Position numbers and translations under genes: made by a program. Positions 1-9,539 of a stretch of DNA of 64,000 nt are shown here, in pieces; positions within the stretch are counted from its first letter, which is position 1, and every line of letters begins with the position of its first letter. Under the pieces are notes generated by a model. It was not told the DNA's origin and did not search any database. It saw only the letters and a list, made by a program, of their open reading frames with translations. Origin of the DNA: an uncultured Pseudomonadota bacterium (GTDB lineage Bacteria > Pseudomonadota > Gammaproteobacteria > Methylococcales > Methylomonadaceae); NCBI GenBank assembly GCA_903834465.1, contig CAILJB010000076.1:1-64000 (forward strand), given 5' to 3'.

Positions 1-2064
1 AATTCGACGCACGCCAGCCGCTACGCCGTTTTCGCTGATAATTTTGAAACATCCAATATCGCCAGCACGCGCAACGTGTGTGCCGCCGCATAATTCGGTG
101 GAGAATTCGCCGATTTTTAACACCCGAACTTCTGCACCGTATTTTTCACCAAATAACGCCATTGCACCTGCTTTGACAGCATCATCTTTTGCCATAATTT
201 GCGCCGAAACTGCATTATTCAAACGGATTTGTTCATTCACCAAACGTTCGATGGTCGAAATTTCGTCAGCGGTCAACGGTTCAAAATGTGAAAAGTCGAA
301 ACGTAACCGTTCGGTATTTACGAGCGAACCTTTTTGCGCGACGTGTTCACCCAAAGTCTGACGCAACGCGGCGTGTAATAAATGGGTCGCCGAATGGTTT
401 AATTCAGTCGCTTTGCGTTTCACCATATCAACAGCGGCAACCACGTTTTGTCCCACTTTCAACGCGCCAGTGCTGACTTTGCCTTGATGCAAAAATAAAC
501 TGCCTGCTTGTTTTTGCGTGTCGGCAACGTCAAACGTCGCGCCGTCTGCGCTAATCGTTCCACTGTCGCCAATTTGACCACCTGATTCGCCATAAAAAGG
601 TGTTTTATCTAAAACAATGACACCTTCATCGCCAGCGTTTAATTGTTCAACTGCTTCGCCGCCTTTGAATAACGCCACGATTTGCGCGGTGTCGTTTAAT
701 AATTCATAACCTGTAAATTCCGTTTGCGAATCAAGTTCGATATTTTTGTGAGCATCTGCGCCAAAATGACTCGCAGAACGCGCTCTGTCACGTTGCGCTT
801 CCATCGCTTTTTCAAAGCCGTCGTAATCGACAGTTAAATTATGTTCACGCGCAAAATCGGCGGTTAAATCCACAGGGAAGCCGTAAGTGTCGTAAAGTTG
901 GAAAACGGTTTCGCCTTCAATGACCGTACCTGCCATTTTTGCCACGCACGCTTCTAAAATTTTCATCCCTTGACCAAGCGTTTCTGCAAAACGTTTTTCT
1001 TCACGTTCTAACACTTTTTCAACTTGTTCGAGTTCTTTGCGTAATTCTGGGAAGGCATCGCCCATTTCTTGAGCGAGTGGCGCGACTAATTTATGGAAGA
1101 AAATTTCATTTACGCCCAAACGATAACCGTGACGAATCGCACGACGAATAATGCGGCGCAACACATAACCGCGACCTTCGTTTGACGGCATCACGCCATC
1201 GACAATCATAAACGCGCAAGAACGAATATGGTCAGCAATCACGCGCAACGAACTGTTTGTTAAATCTGTCGTATTTGTGACAGAGGCGGCGGCTTTAAGT
1301 AAGTTTTGGAACAAATCAATGTCGTAATTGTTATGCACATTTTGCATGACCGCCGAAATACGCTCTAAACCCATGCCCGTATCAACAGACGGTTTTGGCA
1401 ACGGTGTTAAAGTGCCATCCGCACTGCGGTCGTATTGCATAAACACCAAATTCCAAATTTCAATGTAACGGTCGCCATCTTCGTCTGGTGTACCTGGAGG
1501 GCCACCAAAAATGTTTTCGCCGTGGTCATAAAAAATTTCACTGCAAGGTCCGCAAGGCCCTGTGTCGCCCATTGACCAAAAATTATCTTTCGCGCCAATG
1601 CGTGATAAACGGTCAGGCAAAACGCCGATTTCGTTAATCCAAATGTTTGCCGCTTCGTCGTCTTCGTCGAAAACTGTTACCCACAATTTTTCTTTTGGAA
1701 TTTCAAGGACATTTACCAAAAATTCCCACGCAAAATGAATCGCTTCTTTTTTGAAATAATCGCCAAAACTGAAATTGCCGAGCATTTCAAAAAACGTATG
1801 ATGACGCGCGGTGTAACCGACGTTTTCTAAATCGTTATGTTTGCCGCCAGCACGCACGCAACGTTGACTGGTTGCGGCACGCGTAAATTCGCGCTGTTCA
1901 CGCCCTAAAAATAAATCTTTAAACTGCACCATGCCCGCGTTGGTGAAAAGCAACGTTGGGTCGTTGTGTGGCACGAGTGAACTTGAAAGCTCAACAGAAT
2001 GTCCATGTTGTTTAAAAAAGTTCAAAAATGCAGAGCGTACTTCTGCGCTAGTCATGTGTTTCAT
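1..2064 (-). CDS. alaS: Alanine--tRNA ligase, 3' end cut by window edge
   Basis: This is the N-terminal 688 residues of alanyl-tRNA synthetase (usual length about 870), which charges tRNA-Ala in the cytoplasm. The reading frame is open from an ATG at 2064 to the left edge of the window, so the C-terminal oligomerisation domain lies outside. The N-terminus ([24 protein letters not shown]) is the class II catalytic domain, and the editing-domain motifs [12 protein letters not shown] and [17 protein letters not shown] are present, including the metal-binding His and Cys residues. A second in-frame ATG lies at 2055 and could be the real start; neither has a clear ribosome binding site. It follows recX after 28 bases on the same strand, the common recA-recX-alaS order. 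Confidence 0.97.
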   Translation of the reverse strand, partial: MKHMTSAEVRSAFLNFFKQHGHSVELSSSLVPHNDPTLLFTNAGMVQFKDLFLGREQREFTRAATSQRCVRAGGKHNDLENVGYTARHHTFFEMLGNFSFGDYFKKEAIHFAWEFLVNVLEIPKEKLWVTVFDEDDEAANIWINEIGVLPDRLSRIGAKDNFWSMGDTGPCGPCSEIFYDHGENIFGGPPGTPDEDGDRYIEIWNLVFMQYDRSADGTLTPLPKPSVDTGMGLERISAVMQNVHNNYDIDLFQNLLKAAASVTNTTDLTNSSLRVIADHIRSCAFMIVDGVMPSNEGRGYVLRRIIRRAIRHGYRLGVNEIFFHKLVAPLAQEMGDAFPELRKELEQVEKVLEREEKRFAETLGQGMKILEACVAKMAGTVIEGETVFQLYDTYGFPVDLTADFAREHNLTVDYDGFEKAMEAQRDRARSASHFGADAHKNIELDSQTEFTGYELLNDTAQIVALFKGGEAVEQLNAGDEGVIVLDKTPFYGESGGQIGDSGTISADGATFDVADTQKQAGSLFLHQGKVSTGALKVGQNVVAAVDMVKRKATELNHSATHLLHAALRQTLGEHVAQKGSLVNTERLRFDFSHFEPLTADEISTIERLVNEQIRLNNAVSAQIMAKDDAVKAGAMALFGEKYGAEVRVLKIGEFSTELCGGTHVARAGDIGCFKIISENGVAAGVRRI

Positions 2065-2092
2065 AAGGATTTTTTGTGTAAGTTAAAAATTT

Positions 2093-2560
2093 TTAGGAAT
2101 GAATAAAACGTAAATTTTTGGCGAATTGTTGAATTTGCGAACTCGAAAAACCACGTTGTAATAAAAATCGACTACGTTTTGACCAATCGTAGCAGGTGAT
2201 GGGTGCGATTTCGCCGTATTTTTTGCAATACGTTTGCGTTAATAAATCGAGCCAATCATCTGCTATTGTCAGTAAAACGTCATTTAAATTATTGGCAGCA
2301 ACATCTATGCCTCTTTGACTTAGTTCGTAACGAATCGCCGTTGCGCCATAGCCTTTTTTTAATCGATGCCGCGCATAATTTTCGGCAAAACGTTCATCAC
2401 TTTGCCAATTATTTGCGGCTAAATCATCGATGACAGCTTGAATATCGGTGCGCTGAAAACCTTTTTGCATCAATTTAGTGAGTAATTCTTTTTGCGAATG
2501 CTCACGACGCACTAATAGGCGCAAACAGTGATTTTTAATATCGTGAGCAACGGAATTCAC
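2093..2560 (-). CDS. recX: RecX, modulator of RecA
   Basis: The 155-residue product fits RecX, a small cytoplasmic three-helix-repeat protein that caps RecA filaments and limits recombinase activity. The N-terminal part (ending LLVRREHSQKEL) and the motifs SDERFAENYARHR and KGYGATAIRYEL are family features. The start is GTG at 2560, only 8 bases downstream of the recA stop, so the two are almost certainly cotranscribed, as is usual. Length is normal for the family. Confidence 0.93.
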   Translation of the reverse strand: MNSVAHDIKNHCLRLLVRREHSQKELLTKLMQKGFQRTDIQAVIDDLAANNWQSDERFAENYARHRLKKGYGATAIRYELSQRGIDVAANNLNDVLLTIADDWLDLLTQTYCKKYGEIAPITCYDWSKRSRFLLQRGFSSSQIQQFAKNLRFIHS

Positions 2561-2568
2561 AGTGAATT

Positions 2569-3624
2569 TTACAACGGTTCGCCTACATCAGTTTCGTCTT
2601 CAGTCGGTTCAAATTCTTTGACGGCAAGCAATGGTTTTTTAAAGGCTTCATCGCGGATTTGTTTTTCAAGTTCTTTGGCTTTAGCAGGATTTTCTTTGAA
2701 AAAGAGTTTAGCGTTTTCTTTGCCTTGCCCAATTTTTTCCGAGCCATAGCTGTACCATGAACCGGATTTTTGAACAAAACCGTAATTCACGCCTAAATCG
2801 ACCAATTCGCCTGCAAACGAAATGCCTTCTCCGTATAAAATTTCAAATTCGGCTTGTTTGAACGGTGGCGCGACTTTGTTTTTCACGACTTTCACGCGTG
2901 TTTCGTTACCGATAATGTCGTCGCCTTTTTTCACCGAACCGATGCGGCGAATGTCTAAACGCACTGAGGCATAAAATTTCAACGCATTACCGCCAGTCGT
3001 CGTTTCTGGAGATCCAAACATTACGCCAATTTTCATACGAATTTGATTGATGAAAATAACCAGTGTATTGGAGCGTTTAATGTTCGCGGTCAATTTACGC
3101 AGAGCTTGCGACATTAAACGTGCTTGTAAGCCCATGTGCGAATCGCCCATATCACCTTCGATTTCAGCTTTTGGTGTCAACGCAGCAACCGAATCGACCA
3201 CTACAATATCGACCGCACCAGAACGTACTAAGGAATCGGTAATTTCTAAGGCTTGCTCGCCCGTATCGGGTTGTGAAACGAGCAACTCCGCAATATCAAC
3301 GCCCAATTTTCCAGCATAGTTAATGTCTAAAGCGTGTTCAGCATCCACAAACGCCGCTGTGCCGCCAAGTTTTTGCATTTCTGCGATAACTTGCAGTGTC
3401 AACGTTGTTTTGCCTGATGATTCAGGGCCATAAATTTCAACGATTCGCCCGCGGGGCAAACCACCGCAACCCAGCGCAATATCTAAACTCAACGAACCCG
3501 TTGATACGACTTCAATATCTTTGGAAACATCGACATCGCCCATTCGCATGACCGAACCTTTGCCGAATTGTTTTTCGATTTGCATCAGCGCAGCGGCTAA
3601 GGCTTTTTTCTTATTTTCGTCCAT
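2569..3624 (-). CDS. recA: Recombinase RecA
   Basis: RecA, 351 residues, is the DNA-dependent ATPase that drives homologous strand exchange and LexA cleavage in the SOS response. The Walker A motif GPESSGKTT, the subunit-interface region, the [17 protein letters not shown] loop and the acidic C-terminal tail ([13 protein letters not shown]) are all intact. The start ATG at 3624 is preceded by a GAGGACT Shine-Dalgarno. I could not find a convincing CTGT-N8-ACAG LexA site in the 84 bases upstream, so SOS control is expected from the family rather than seen. It heads the recA-recX-alaS group. Confidence 0.98.
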   Translation of the reverse strand: MDENKKKALAAALMQIEKQFGKGSVMRMGDVDVSKDIEVVSTGSLSLDIALGCGGLPRGRIVEIYGPESSGKTTLTLQVIAEMQKLGGTAAFVDAEHALDINYAGKLGVDIAELLVSQPDTGEQALEITDSLVRSGAVDIVVVDSVAALTPKAEIEGDMGDSHMGLQARLMSQALRKLTANIKRSNTLVIFINQIRMKIGVMFGSPETTTGGNALKFYASVRLDIRRIGSVKKGDDIIGNETRVKVVKNKVAPPFKQAEFEILYGEGISFAGELVDLGVNYGFVQKSGSWYSYGSEKIGQGKENAKLFFKENPAKAKELEKQIRDEAFKKPLLAVKEFEPTEDETDVGEPL

Positions 3625-3708
3625 TTGAGTCCTCGATTGTTCGTTGAAAAAGAGAGTCTTTTACTGCGTTTATTATCACACAGGGTTTGCGGTTCGGGTA
3701 CTTTTGAT

Positions 3709-4290
3709 TTACTTTTTATCTAAGTTCAAAGCCGCATTTAAACCGTCTGCCATGGCGGCATTTGTATCGCCTCGAACGTAATCCACGACAACAGGGACAA
3801 ATTTTTGCATTTGTTCAGGTTTCATACCAAGTTGTTGAAAAAGCGACACGGCGGTTAAAGCGGTGCTAATGGTTGAATCGCCTGATAAACCGGCTAATTT
3901 TTCTGCTAAACCACCTAAACCTGATTGTGGTTGTAAAGCGGGAACGGCTGACAGTAATGTTTGTACATCAGGAACTTGTTTCGACAAATTCGTAAAAGCT
4001 TCGGGATTCATGCGTGTTTTTGCCACTTGTAATAACGCCCCTGCGCCACCCATCGCTTGTTGTGGTGTCACGCCTAAACGTTGAACTAACAAATTTGTGA
4101 GTTCACCCGACTTTAAGGTTTTACCACTCTCAAGTAATTTTTGGGCTGCATCAGCGGTATCTGCACTATTTTCTAAAACGTGACTGCCTTCTTTGCTAAC
4201 GGATTTTAGTACGTCGCCCCAATTTTCTGCGTGAACAAGTGGCGCAGTAATCAAAGCTAAAAGTGTGGTGATGATTTTTAAAGATTTCAT
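3709..4290 (-). CDS. DUF2780 (VcgC/VcgE-like) exported protein
   Basis: The 193-residue product starts with a clear signal peptide (hydrophobic core IITTLLALITAPLV, cleavage expected after VHA) so it is periplasmic or secreted. The mature part, rich in Leu, Gln and Ala with LGVTPQQAMGGAGALL and GMKPEQMQKFVPVV, resembles DUF2780 proteins of unknown function; this is recognition by eye. I chose ATG 4290 rather than an upstream in-frame codon at 4344 because it is followed at once by the signal peptide and preceded by GAGG. It lies 4 bases behind zapE and is probably cotranscribed with it. Confidence 0.7.
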   Translation of the reverse strand: MKSLKIITTLLALITAPLVHAENWGDVLKSVSKEGSHVLENSADTADAAQKLLESGKTLKSGELTNLLVQRLGVTPQQAMGGAGALLQVAKTRMNPEAFTNLSKQVPDVQTLLSAVPALQPQSGLGGLAEKLAGLSGDSTISTALTAVSLFQQLGMKPEQMQKFVPVVVDYVRGDTNAAMADGLNAALNLDKK

Positions 4291-4294
4291 GAAA

Positions 4295-5323
4295 TTAAAC
4301 CTCGTGGGAAAAGTGATTAGAATAATGCGGTGATTGCATTTCAATTAGACGTGAACGAGTACGTTCAAAATCGTTTTTATTTTTACCATCGATATAAAGT
4401 TCATCAATGGCAACTTCTGCGCTACAAACCAGCGTGATTTTATATTCATACAACACATCAATCAAAGTGATAAAACGTCGCGCTTCATTATGTTTTTCAG
4501 GTGAGAGTTGTGGAATATGCGTTAAAACTAAACTATCAATTTGTTCTGCTAACGCTAAATAATCGCGTGCGCCTTTAGGTTGACCGCATAATTGTGCAAA
4601 TGAAAATATGGTACTGTTAGATTGTGTGCCATATTGTGAAACGGTTATTTCTGTTTGTTCGGTAAGCGGAAAAAAATAACGGGTCGCCGAATTATCGGAT
4701 TTTGTTAAACGATAATCTTGTTTGCCTGTGAGTTCAATTAACACCGTTTTTTCATGTAACAGCGCGATAAATGGCAATAATGACGTGCGTTGTAGCCCAT
4801 TCGGATAAAGATTATCGGGATGATAATTTGAGGTCATCACCACAATTACGCCTTCTTTAAAAAACGCTTCAAACAATCGACTAAGTAGCATTGCATCGGC
4901 AATATCACTAATGTAAAACTCGTCAAAACAAAGTAACTGCGTAGTTTCCCGAACGTGTTTTGCCAGCAAGGGCAGGGCATCTTGATTCGAATGTTCGTGA
5001 ATAAATAAATGCACTTCTTGCATAAAAACATGAAAATGCACGCGGCGTTTTTTCTGCAATTGGCACGCCTCGTAAAACCATGCCATCAACATCGATTTTC
5101 CACGCCCGACATCGCCATGTAAATATACACCTTGCCACATTGTCACCGTCGGGGATTTCCATTGCCAACGTTTCACGCGCGTTAATTTTTCACCGTAAAC
5201 ATGTAATTCATTAAGCAACGTTTGTAAGTGCTGTAATGCTGTCCACTGCTCAGTATCGAATTCGATGGTTTTGTCAGTAACATATTGTTCGTAGCGTTGA
5301 ACAAGCGAGAAATGATTAGTCAT
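4295..5323 (-). CDS. zapE: Cell division protein ZapE (AFG1-like ATPase)
   Basis: The 342-residue protein is a P-loop ATPase of the ZapE/AFG1 family, which in enterobacteria associates with the division septum and FtsZ. Walker A is GDVGRGKSM in the family context YLHGDVGRGKSMLMAWFYEA, Walker B is LLCFDEF, and MTSNYHPDNLYPNGLQR is a highly conserved family segment. The domain layout is a single AAA-type domain with the usual C-terminal part. It starts 3 bases after the tetR stop, so it may sit in a tetR-zapE-DUF2780 transcription unit. Confidence 0.92.
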   Translation of the reverse strand: MTNHFSLVQRYEQYVTDKTIEFDTEQWTALQHLQTLLNELHVYGEKLTRVKRWQWKSPTVTMWQGVYLHGDVGRGKSMLMAWFYEACQLQKKRRVHFHVFMQEVHLFIHEHSNQDALPLLAKHVRETTQLLCFDEFYISDIADAMLLSRLFEAFFKEGVIVVMTSNYHPDNLYPNGLQRTSLLPFIALLHEKTVLIELTGKQDYRLTKSDNSATRYFFPLTEQTEITVSQYGTQSNSTIFSFAQLCGQPKGARDYLALAEQIDSLVLTHIPQLSPEKHNEARRFITLIDVLYEYKITLVCSAEVAIDELYIDGKNKNDFERTRSRLIEMQSPHYSNHFSHEV

Positions 5324-5326
5324 ATC

Positions 5327-5893
5327 TTAATTTAACAAACTTTCATTGATTAAAATGATGGCGGCTTGTTTTGCGTGGCTAGCCGAACCAGAATGCCGTT
5401 TCATTTGTTCCGAAACAATTGCCCCTTCGATTAAAAGGCTTAATTGCAACGCTAACATTTCGGGCGATTTTGCACCACATTCTTGAGCGAGACTGCTCAT
5501 ATAGCCGCGAAAATTATCATAAAATTCAGCGGATACTTGATGGACAGGATTGCCTTCAATGGGAAATTCAGCCGCTGCATTGATAAACGCACAACCGCGA
5601 AATTCGGGAATTGCCATCCATTCTTCAATTACATCAAAAATTGCCAATAATTTGGTTTTTGGCGCATCAGCCCGACTATTTACTTGCTCAACAAACCAGA
5701 CATTAAAATCCGCATCGCGTTTGCGTAAAAAGGAAAGAATCAAATCATCTTTAGACGGAAAATATTTATAAAGACTCATTTTCGTCGTGTTTGCGGCTTT
5801 CACAATCGTATCAACCCCTGTTGCACGAATGCCTTGGCTATAAAACAGTTCTGTTGCCGCTTGCAGGATTCTTTCTTGTAGAGTTAAAGACAT
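5327..5893 (-). CDS. TetR/AcrR family transcriptional regulator
   Basis: This 188-residue protein has an N-terminal TetR helix-turn-helix (about residues 8-54: ILQAATELFYSQGIRATGVD through SLYKYFPSKDDL) and a variable helical ligand domain. TetR repressors bind palindromic operators as dimers and are released by a small ligand, which cannot be predicted here. A perfect 10-bp inverted repeat (5955-5976) lies in the 114-bp gap shared with the divergent membrane-protein gene at 6008, so autorepression and control of that neighbour is the natural reading. The zapE gene follows immediately. Confidence 0.92.
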   Translation of the reverse strand: MSLTLQERILQAATELFYSQGIRATGVDTIVKAANTTKMSLYKYFPSKDDLILSFLRKRDADFNVWFVEQVNSRADAPKTKLLAIFDVIEEWMAIPEFRGCAFINAAAEFPIEGNPVHQVSAEFYDNFRGYMSSLAQECGAKSPEMLALQLSLLIEGAIVSEQMKRHSGSASHAKQAAIILINESLLN

Positions 5894-5954
5894 AAATAAA
5901 TACGCTAGAAAACAGATTGATTACGACTATACAGGTCGGTATAATTACACGTCA

Positions 5955-5976
5955 ACATACTGACTGGTCAGTATGT
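5955..5976. promoter_or_regulatory. Putative TetR operator, perfect palindrome
   Basis: ACATACTGAC and GTCAGTATGT are exact reverse complements separated by TG. The site lies between the divergent tetR and membrane-protein genes. A degenerate related half (AGGTCGGTATAATTACA, 5932-5948) lies just beside it on the tetR side. Size and symmetry match TetR-family operators. Confidence 0.75.
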
Positions 5977-6007
5977 AATTACAACAAAAAATAATGAAGT
6001 AAATACA

Positions 6008-6391
6008 ATGGAAATATTACTGGTTGGTGCGGCATTGATGATTTTTGCGGTTTTGGCTTCGGCGTGGTTAATGACATTTGCGCGATGGTTTCCGATTAAA
6101 GGCATTGAAGGTGAATTTTTGCCAGACTACAAAACTCTGATTAGAGCGCATATTGATTTTGCTTTAATGGCGTTGTTTTGCTTAGGATTTTATGCCGTGA
6201 AAGTGCCATTATCTGTGACCGCTTGCTGGTTAGTGGTAATAGGCGGTATTACCAATCCTATGGTTTTTGTGATTGCCGCGTTTAATCCAACTTTTTGGGA
6301 AAAAACAATCTGGAAAGTCTATGCTGCCGCCAGTTTTATTATCACAACCATTGGTTTTGTTTGGGTTTGCTTTAGTTTATTGTCTTTTTGA
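6008..6391 (+). CDS. Small integral membrane protein, function unknown
   Basis: The 127-residue product is almost entirely hydrophobic, with about four predicted transmembrane segments (roughly residues 3-24, 47-64, 67-90 and 103-125) and the short charged loop FPIKGIEGEFLPDYK after the first. I do not recognise the family with certainty. It is divergent from tetR and shares its palindromic operator, so it is the likeliest regulated target. It is followed by a short start-like ORF at 6464 that runs into the 3' end of copB. Confidence 0.75.
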   Translation: MEILLVGAALMIFAVLASAWLMTFARWFPIKGIEGEFLPDYKTLIRAHIDFALMALFCLGFYAVKVPLSVTACWLVVIGGITNPMVFVIAAFNPTFWEKTIWKVYAAASFIITTIGFVWVCFSLLSF

Positions 6392-6463
6392 AATAGCTGT
6401 TGAGAAAACGTTTAAGGAGACGATATACACCGACGAAGCGAAAATATACATAAGGATTTCAAC

Positions 6464-6625
6464 ATGAATAAAGCTGTGTATTTACTGACTGCTAAAACCA
6501 AAAATGTACGCCAGCCAAAAATTTTGTATCTTCTGTTCCTTTATTGTTTTGTTTTAAATAGGTCGCTGTATTGCCAAATGTGCCATCCCAATCTACCCCA
6601 ATATACGGAGCAAATTCAGGGCTAA
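6464..6625 (+). pseudogene. Possible 5' remnant of a truncated gene
   Basis: An ATG at 6464 with a good Shine-Dalgarno (AAGGATTTCAAC just upstream) opens a 53-codon frame starting MNKAVYLLTAKT. After about nine codons it runs antisense through the end of copB and stops at 6625. The beginning looks like a genuine gene start (perhaps an oxidoreductase N-terminus) whose body was lost when the copAB block came to lie here. It could equally be chance; the identity of the lost gene is unknown. Confidence 0.3.
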
Positions 6626-7313
6626 ACTCGTAACGCAATCGCAATCCTGATTCCAATGAGCTTAAACCATTGCCTAAATAATGGGCTGAATCATTTTTGC
6701 CGTACACATTTGCTTCAATACGCGGTTGTAAAATTAAACGTTGTGTAATCAGTAAGTCATATTCTAATTCAAGTCGAAACGCTGTACGTCCTTGTTCATT
6801 GACATAAGTCGTTGCTTCTACATAAAGCCAATACGGGGCAAATCCTTGTACGCCAAATGCCAACCAACCGCGATTTAGCCCAAAACCGCTGTCATAACGC
6901 AAACCTAAATGCGAATCCCAAAACGGGGTAATTGCGTGTGACCAGAGCAATTCATTACGCGCATTCTGTGATTTGCCATTTTTAACGTCGCCTTCCATTC
7001 TAAGTAAAACCTTGTCGTACGTTTGTCCAAACCACGCTTGTGCATCATAAGTCATTGACGTATTGGTAGATGTTGTAATGCTTTCTAATCTATCAACAAT
7101 AAGCGCGGTTCGATAATCATCACTATGCCCACCATGAAAAGGTAAATCATTAAGCGTATAGCCATCAGAATACGCATTAGGATTGCGTTATTCGTCCTTA
7201 TTTGACGAAGATTCTGTTTGCGTGTCCTGCATATTATGATGTTGGTGATTCATTTCTTCGGCAGTTACTGGTGATAACAAGATGAAATTTAACAAAACAA
7301 TTAAAAATCTCAT
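6492..7313 (-). pseudogene. copB: Copper resistance protein B, interrupted by in-frame TAA
   Basis: The frame from ATG 7313 gives a signal peptide (MRFLIVLLNFILLSPVTA) and a Met/His-rich stretch (EEMNHQHHNMQD), then a TAA at 7190-7188, and continues in the same frame as RNPNAYSDGYTLNDLPFHGG and a complete CopB outer-membrane barrel ending HFWF. No frameshift is needed: one codon separates the two halves. CopB/PcoB is the outer-membrane partner of CopA in periplasmic copper tolerance. The gene overlaps the copA stop by ATGA, so it was translationally coupled. A TTA or CAA to TAA point change, or a sequence error, would explain it. An internal ATG at 7055 cannot make an exported product. Confidence 0.88.
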
Positions 7314-8941
7314 GAAACTACCACTACGCGAAACATACCTGTGTGCATGTGATAAAACAAATGGCAATGCAACGCCCAATAACCAAGTACGTCGGCGGTT
7401 ACTAAAAAACTAATACGCTGAGCTGGTTGCACAATTAGAGTATGTTTTCGAACTTGAAATTCACCTTCTTCGTTTTCTAATTCACTCCACATCCCATGTA
7501 AATGTACGGGGTGTGACATCATCGTATCGTTAACAAAGATGATGCGTAGTCGCTCTCCATGACGAAAGTGAATAGGAGTGGACTCACTAAACTCTACACC
7601 GTCAAACGACCAGCTATAGCGTTCCATATTTCCTGTTAGGTGCAATTCTATTTCGCGTTGAGGCGGTCTTTTATCCAATACCCCGCCAACAGTGCGTAAA
7701 TCCGCATAAGTCAGTACGCGCCGTCCGTTATTACGCAGTCCAACGCCCGCGTCATCTAAATTAGTTCGAGGAGTATCGACACGCATGTCAACTTCTGCGC
7801 CATATTCGGTTCTAGCGTGATGCACGGCTAATGTGCTACGCATATTTCCCATCATGTCCATCATTGATAACGGTTGAGCTTTATCTAAGGCGGGCACTTC
7901 AGCCTTTAAACCGTCTTGAACTGCCAATGTTGCACAAGCATAGCCAGTTCTGTCCATTGACTGTGCGAATATAGTGTAAGCGTCCGCAGTTGGCGAAATA
8001 AGCACGTCATAGTTTTCAGCCGCCCCCAAACGAAACTCATCGACTTCAACGGGTTCGACTAATTGTCCATCGGATTGAATTACTGTCATTTTTAAATCTG
8101 GAATACGAACATCAAAAAATGTTTGCGCGGCGGCATTCACAAAACGTAAACGGATTTTTTCGCCTTTTTTAAATAATCCTGTCCATTGATTTTGGGGTGT
8201 TTTACCATTAAGCAAATAGCAGTAAGTGTAAGCAGATATATCAGATAGATCCGTTGGATTCATTCGCATATCACTCCACATTTCATGTTTATTTATGGTT
8301 TTTTCCAAACCCTTTTCTGCAACGTCGTGAATGAAATCTGAAGCCGTTAATTTATTGAAATTATAGTAACCACTTTCTTTTTTTAATTTATCTAACACCC
8401 TCATTGGATTTTCATCCGTCCAATCGGATAGCACTATTACATAGTCGCGGTCAGCCTGAATTAAATCTTTTTTTAGAGGTTCAATAACAATTGCGCCGTA
8501 TAAGCCCAGTTGCTCTTGCATACCAGAATGTGAGTGATACCAATACGTTCCAGATTGTTGTATTTTGAAACGATAAGTAAATGTTGTATTAGGTTCAATG
8601 CCCGCAAAACTCACGCCGTGTGCGCCATCCATAAAATATGGCAATATTAAACCATGCCAATGAATAGAGGTTTTTTCATTCAAATTATTAGTGACGTGTA
8701 TTGTCACCGTATCGCCTTCTTGCCAATATAAGGTGGGAGCTGGAATGCTACCATTCACGGTGATAGCCAAACGTTGCTTATCTGTAAAATTAACGGTTGT
8801 TTCTGCAATCGTTAAATGAAATTCGCTTCCGCTTAATATTTGATTATTCTGCGCCGATGCTAATTTGAAACATGGTGATATGGCTAGCGTCGCTAAAGAT
8901 TGGATGAACTGACGGCGTGAATAAGGAGCGATAAATGGCAT
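7310..8941 (-). CDS. copA: Copper resistance multicopper oxidase CopA
   Basis: The 543-residue periplasmic multicopper oxidase oxidises Cu(I) and sequesters copper. A twin-arginine signal (YSRRQFIQSLATLAIS) shows folded export. All copper ligands are present: HWHG and HSH in the first cupredoxin domain, HPVHLHG near residue 475, and HCHLFYHMHTGM at 525-536 (type 1, 2 and 3 sites). It is slightly short for CopA, with only a small Met cluster (SMMDMMGNM) where many homologues have long Met-rich repeats. It overlaps copB by 4 bases. Its copper-related role fits a methanotroph, where copper controls methane oxidation, but that link is inference. Confidence 0.94.
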   Translation of the reverse strand: MPFIAPYSRRQFIQSLATLAISPCFKLASAQNNQILSGSEFHLTIAETTVNFTDKQRLAITVNGSIPAPTLYWQEGDTVTIHVTNNLNEKTSIHWHGLILPYFMDGAHGVSFAGIEPNTTFTYRFKIQQSGTYWYHSHSGMQEQLGLYGAIVIEPLKKDLIQADRDYVIVLSDWTDENPMRVLDKLKKESGYYNFNKLTASDFIHDVAEKGLEKTINKHEMWSDMRMNPTDLSDISAYTYCYLLNGKTPQNQWTGLFKKGEKIRLRFVNAAAQTFFDVRIPDLKMTVIQSDGQLVEPVEVDEFRLGAAENYDVLISPTADAYTIFAQSMDRTGYACATLAVQDGLKAEVPALDKAQPLSMMDMMGNMRSTLAVHHARTEYGAEVDMRVDTPRTNLDDAGVGLRNNGRRVLTYADLRTVGGVLDKRPPQREIELHLTGNMERYSWSFDGVEFSESTPIHFRHGERLRIIFVNDTMMSHPVHLHGMWSELENEEGEFQVRKHTLIVQPAQRISFLVTADVLGYWALHCHLFYHMHTGMFRVVVVS

Positions 8942-9017
8942 GAGATTGTTTAAATATTTTCATGAAAATTAGGATTGGTCAACGATATGTCAAACGTAAT
9001 TACTTGTAAACCAGGAA

Positions 9018-9045
9018 TCTCCCTGTTCCCTTTAGGGTAGGGAGA
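9018..9045. repeat. Hairpin-forming inverted repeat between SemiSWEET and copA
   Basis: TCTCCCT (9018-9024) pairs with AGGGAGA (9039-9045), and inside it CCCT (9028-9031) can pair with AGGG (9034-9037). It lies downstream of the SemiSWEET gene and upstream of copA on the minus strand. No T-tract follows on either strand, so it is a weak terminator candidate at best. The rest of the 175-bp gap shows nothing I can name. Confidence 0.45.
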
Positions 9046-9116
9046 ATGTCAATAAATCGCGCCTCATTAAATTCGTACTGAGTCTTGCAGTTCGCTAAAG
9101 TCTCAGCAATCGATTT

Positions 9117-9404
9117 TCATTCTTGTTTCTTCAATTTTTTCGATTTAAAAAACGTGTTGTAAATCTTAAAGCTCAAAATCAATGCCGCAAGAAACAGCGT
9201 AATGGCATTTGCAAAAATAATCGCGTTGTTTGAAATATAAATGCCGTAAATTAACCAGCATAAAACACCTAACGTAAACGTGCTATACATGGTAAGCGAT
9301 AAGGCTTCCGTGTCGCGAGTGCGAATGGTTAAAATCGCTTGTGGTAAAAAAGAAGTGGTTGTCAACGTTGCCGCAACATAGCCTAAAATTTCAAGTGTCT
9401 CCAT
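9117..9404 (-). CDS. SemiSWEET-type small sugar transporter (PQ-loop)
   Basis: The 95-residue protein has three transmembrane helices and the family motif SFLPQAI near residue 20, followed by the basic loop IRTRDTEALSLTMY. SemiSWEETs are half-size MtN3/SWEET proteins that dimerise in the inner membrane and let sugars equilibrate. The lysine-rich C-terminal tail (FKSKKLKKQE) should be cytoplasmic. It stands alone, divergent from the porin operon at 9540; the substrate is unknown. Confidence 0.88.
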   Translation of the reverse strand: METLEILGYVAATLTTTSFLPQAILTIRTRDTEALSLTMYSTFTLGVLCWLIYGIYISNNAIIFANAITLFLAALILSFKIYNTFFKSKKLKKQE

Positions 9405-9539
9405 TTGAAAATAGTTTCCTCAAATCAAAATAATGTAGCAAATTATACGAAGACTTGTCGTGTAATGCTTTAAAATCGCTATCGCGCGTCGATAAGCTAT
9501 AATACTACCGATATTTTACCCAACTTCATTCCGATAGAT

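Noticed and set aside
44-361. Plus-strand ORF of 105 codons
   Set aside because: It is antisense to alaS, which is strongly supported by motifs; the ORF has no family resemblance.
3625-3708. A CTGTGTGATAATAAACGCAG sequence upstream of recA that resembles a LexA site
   Set aside because: The CTG/CAG ends are 12 bases apart instead of 8 and the arms do not match the known consensus, so I did not list it as an SOS box.
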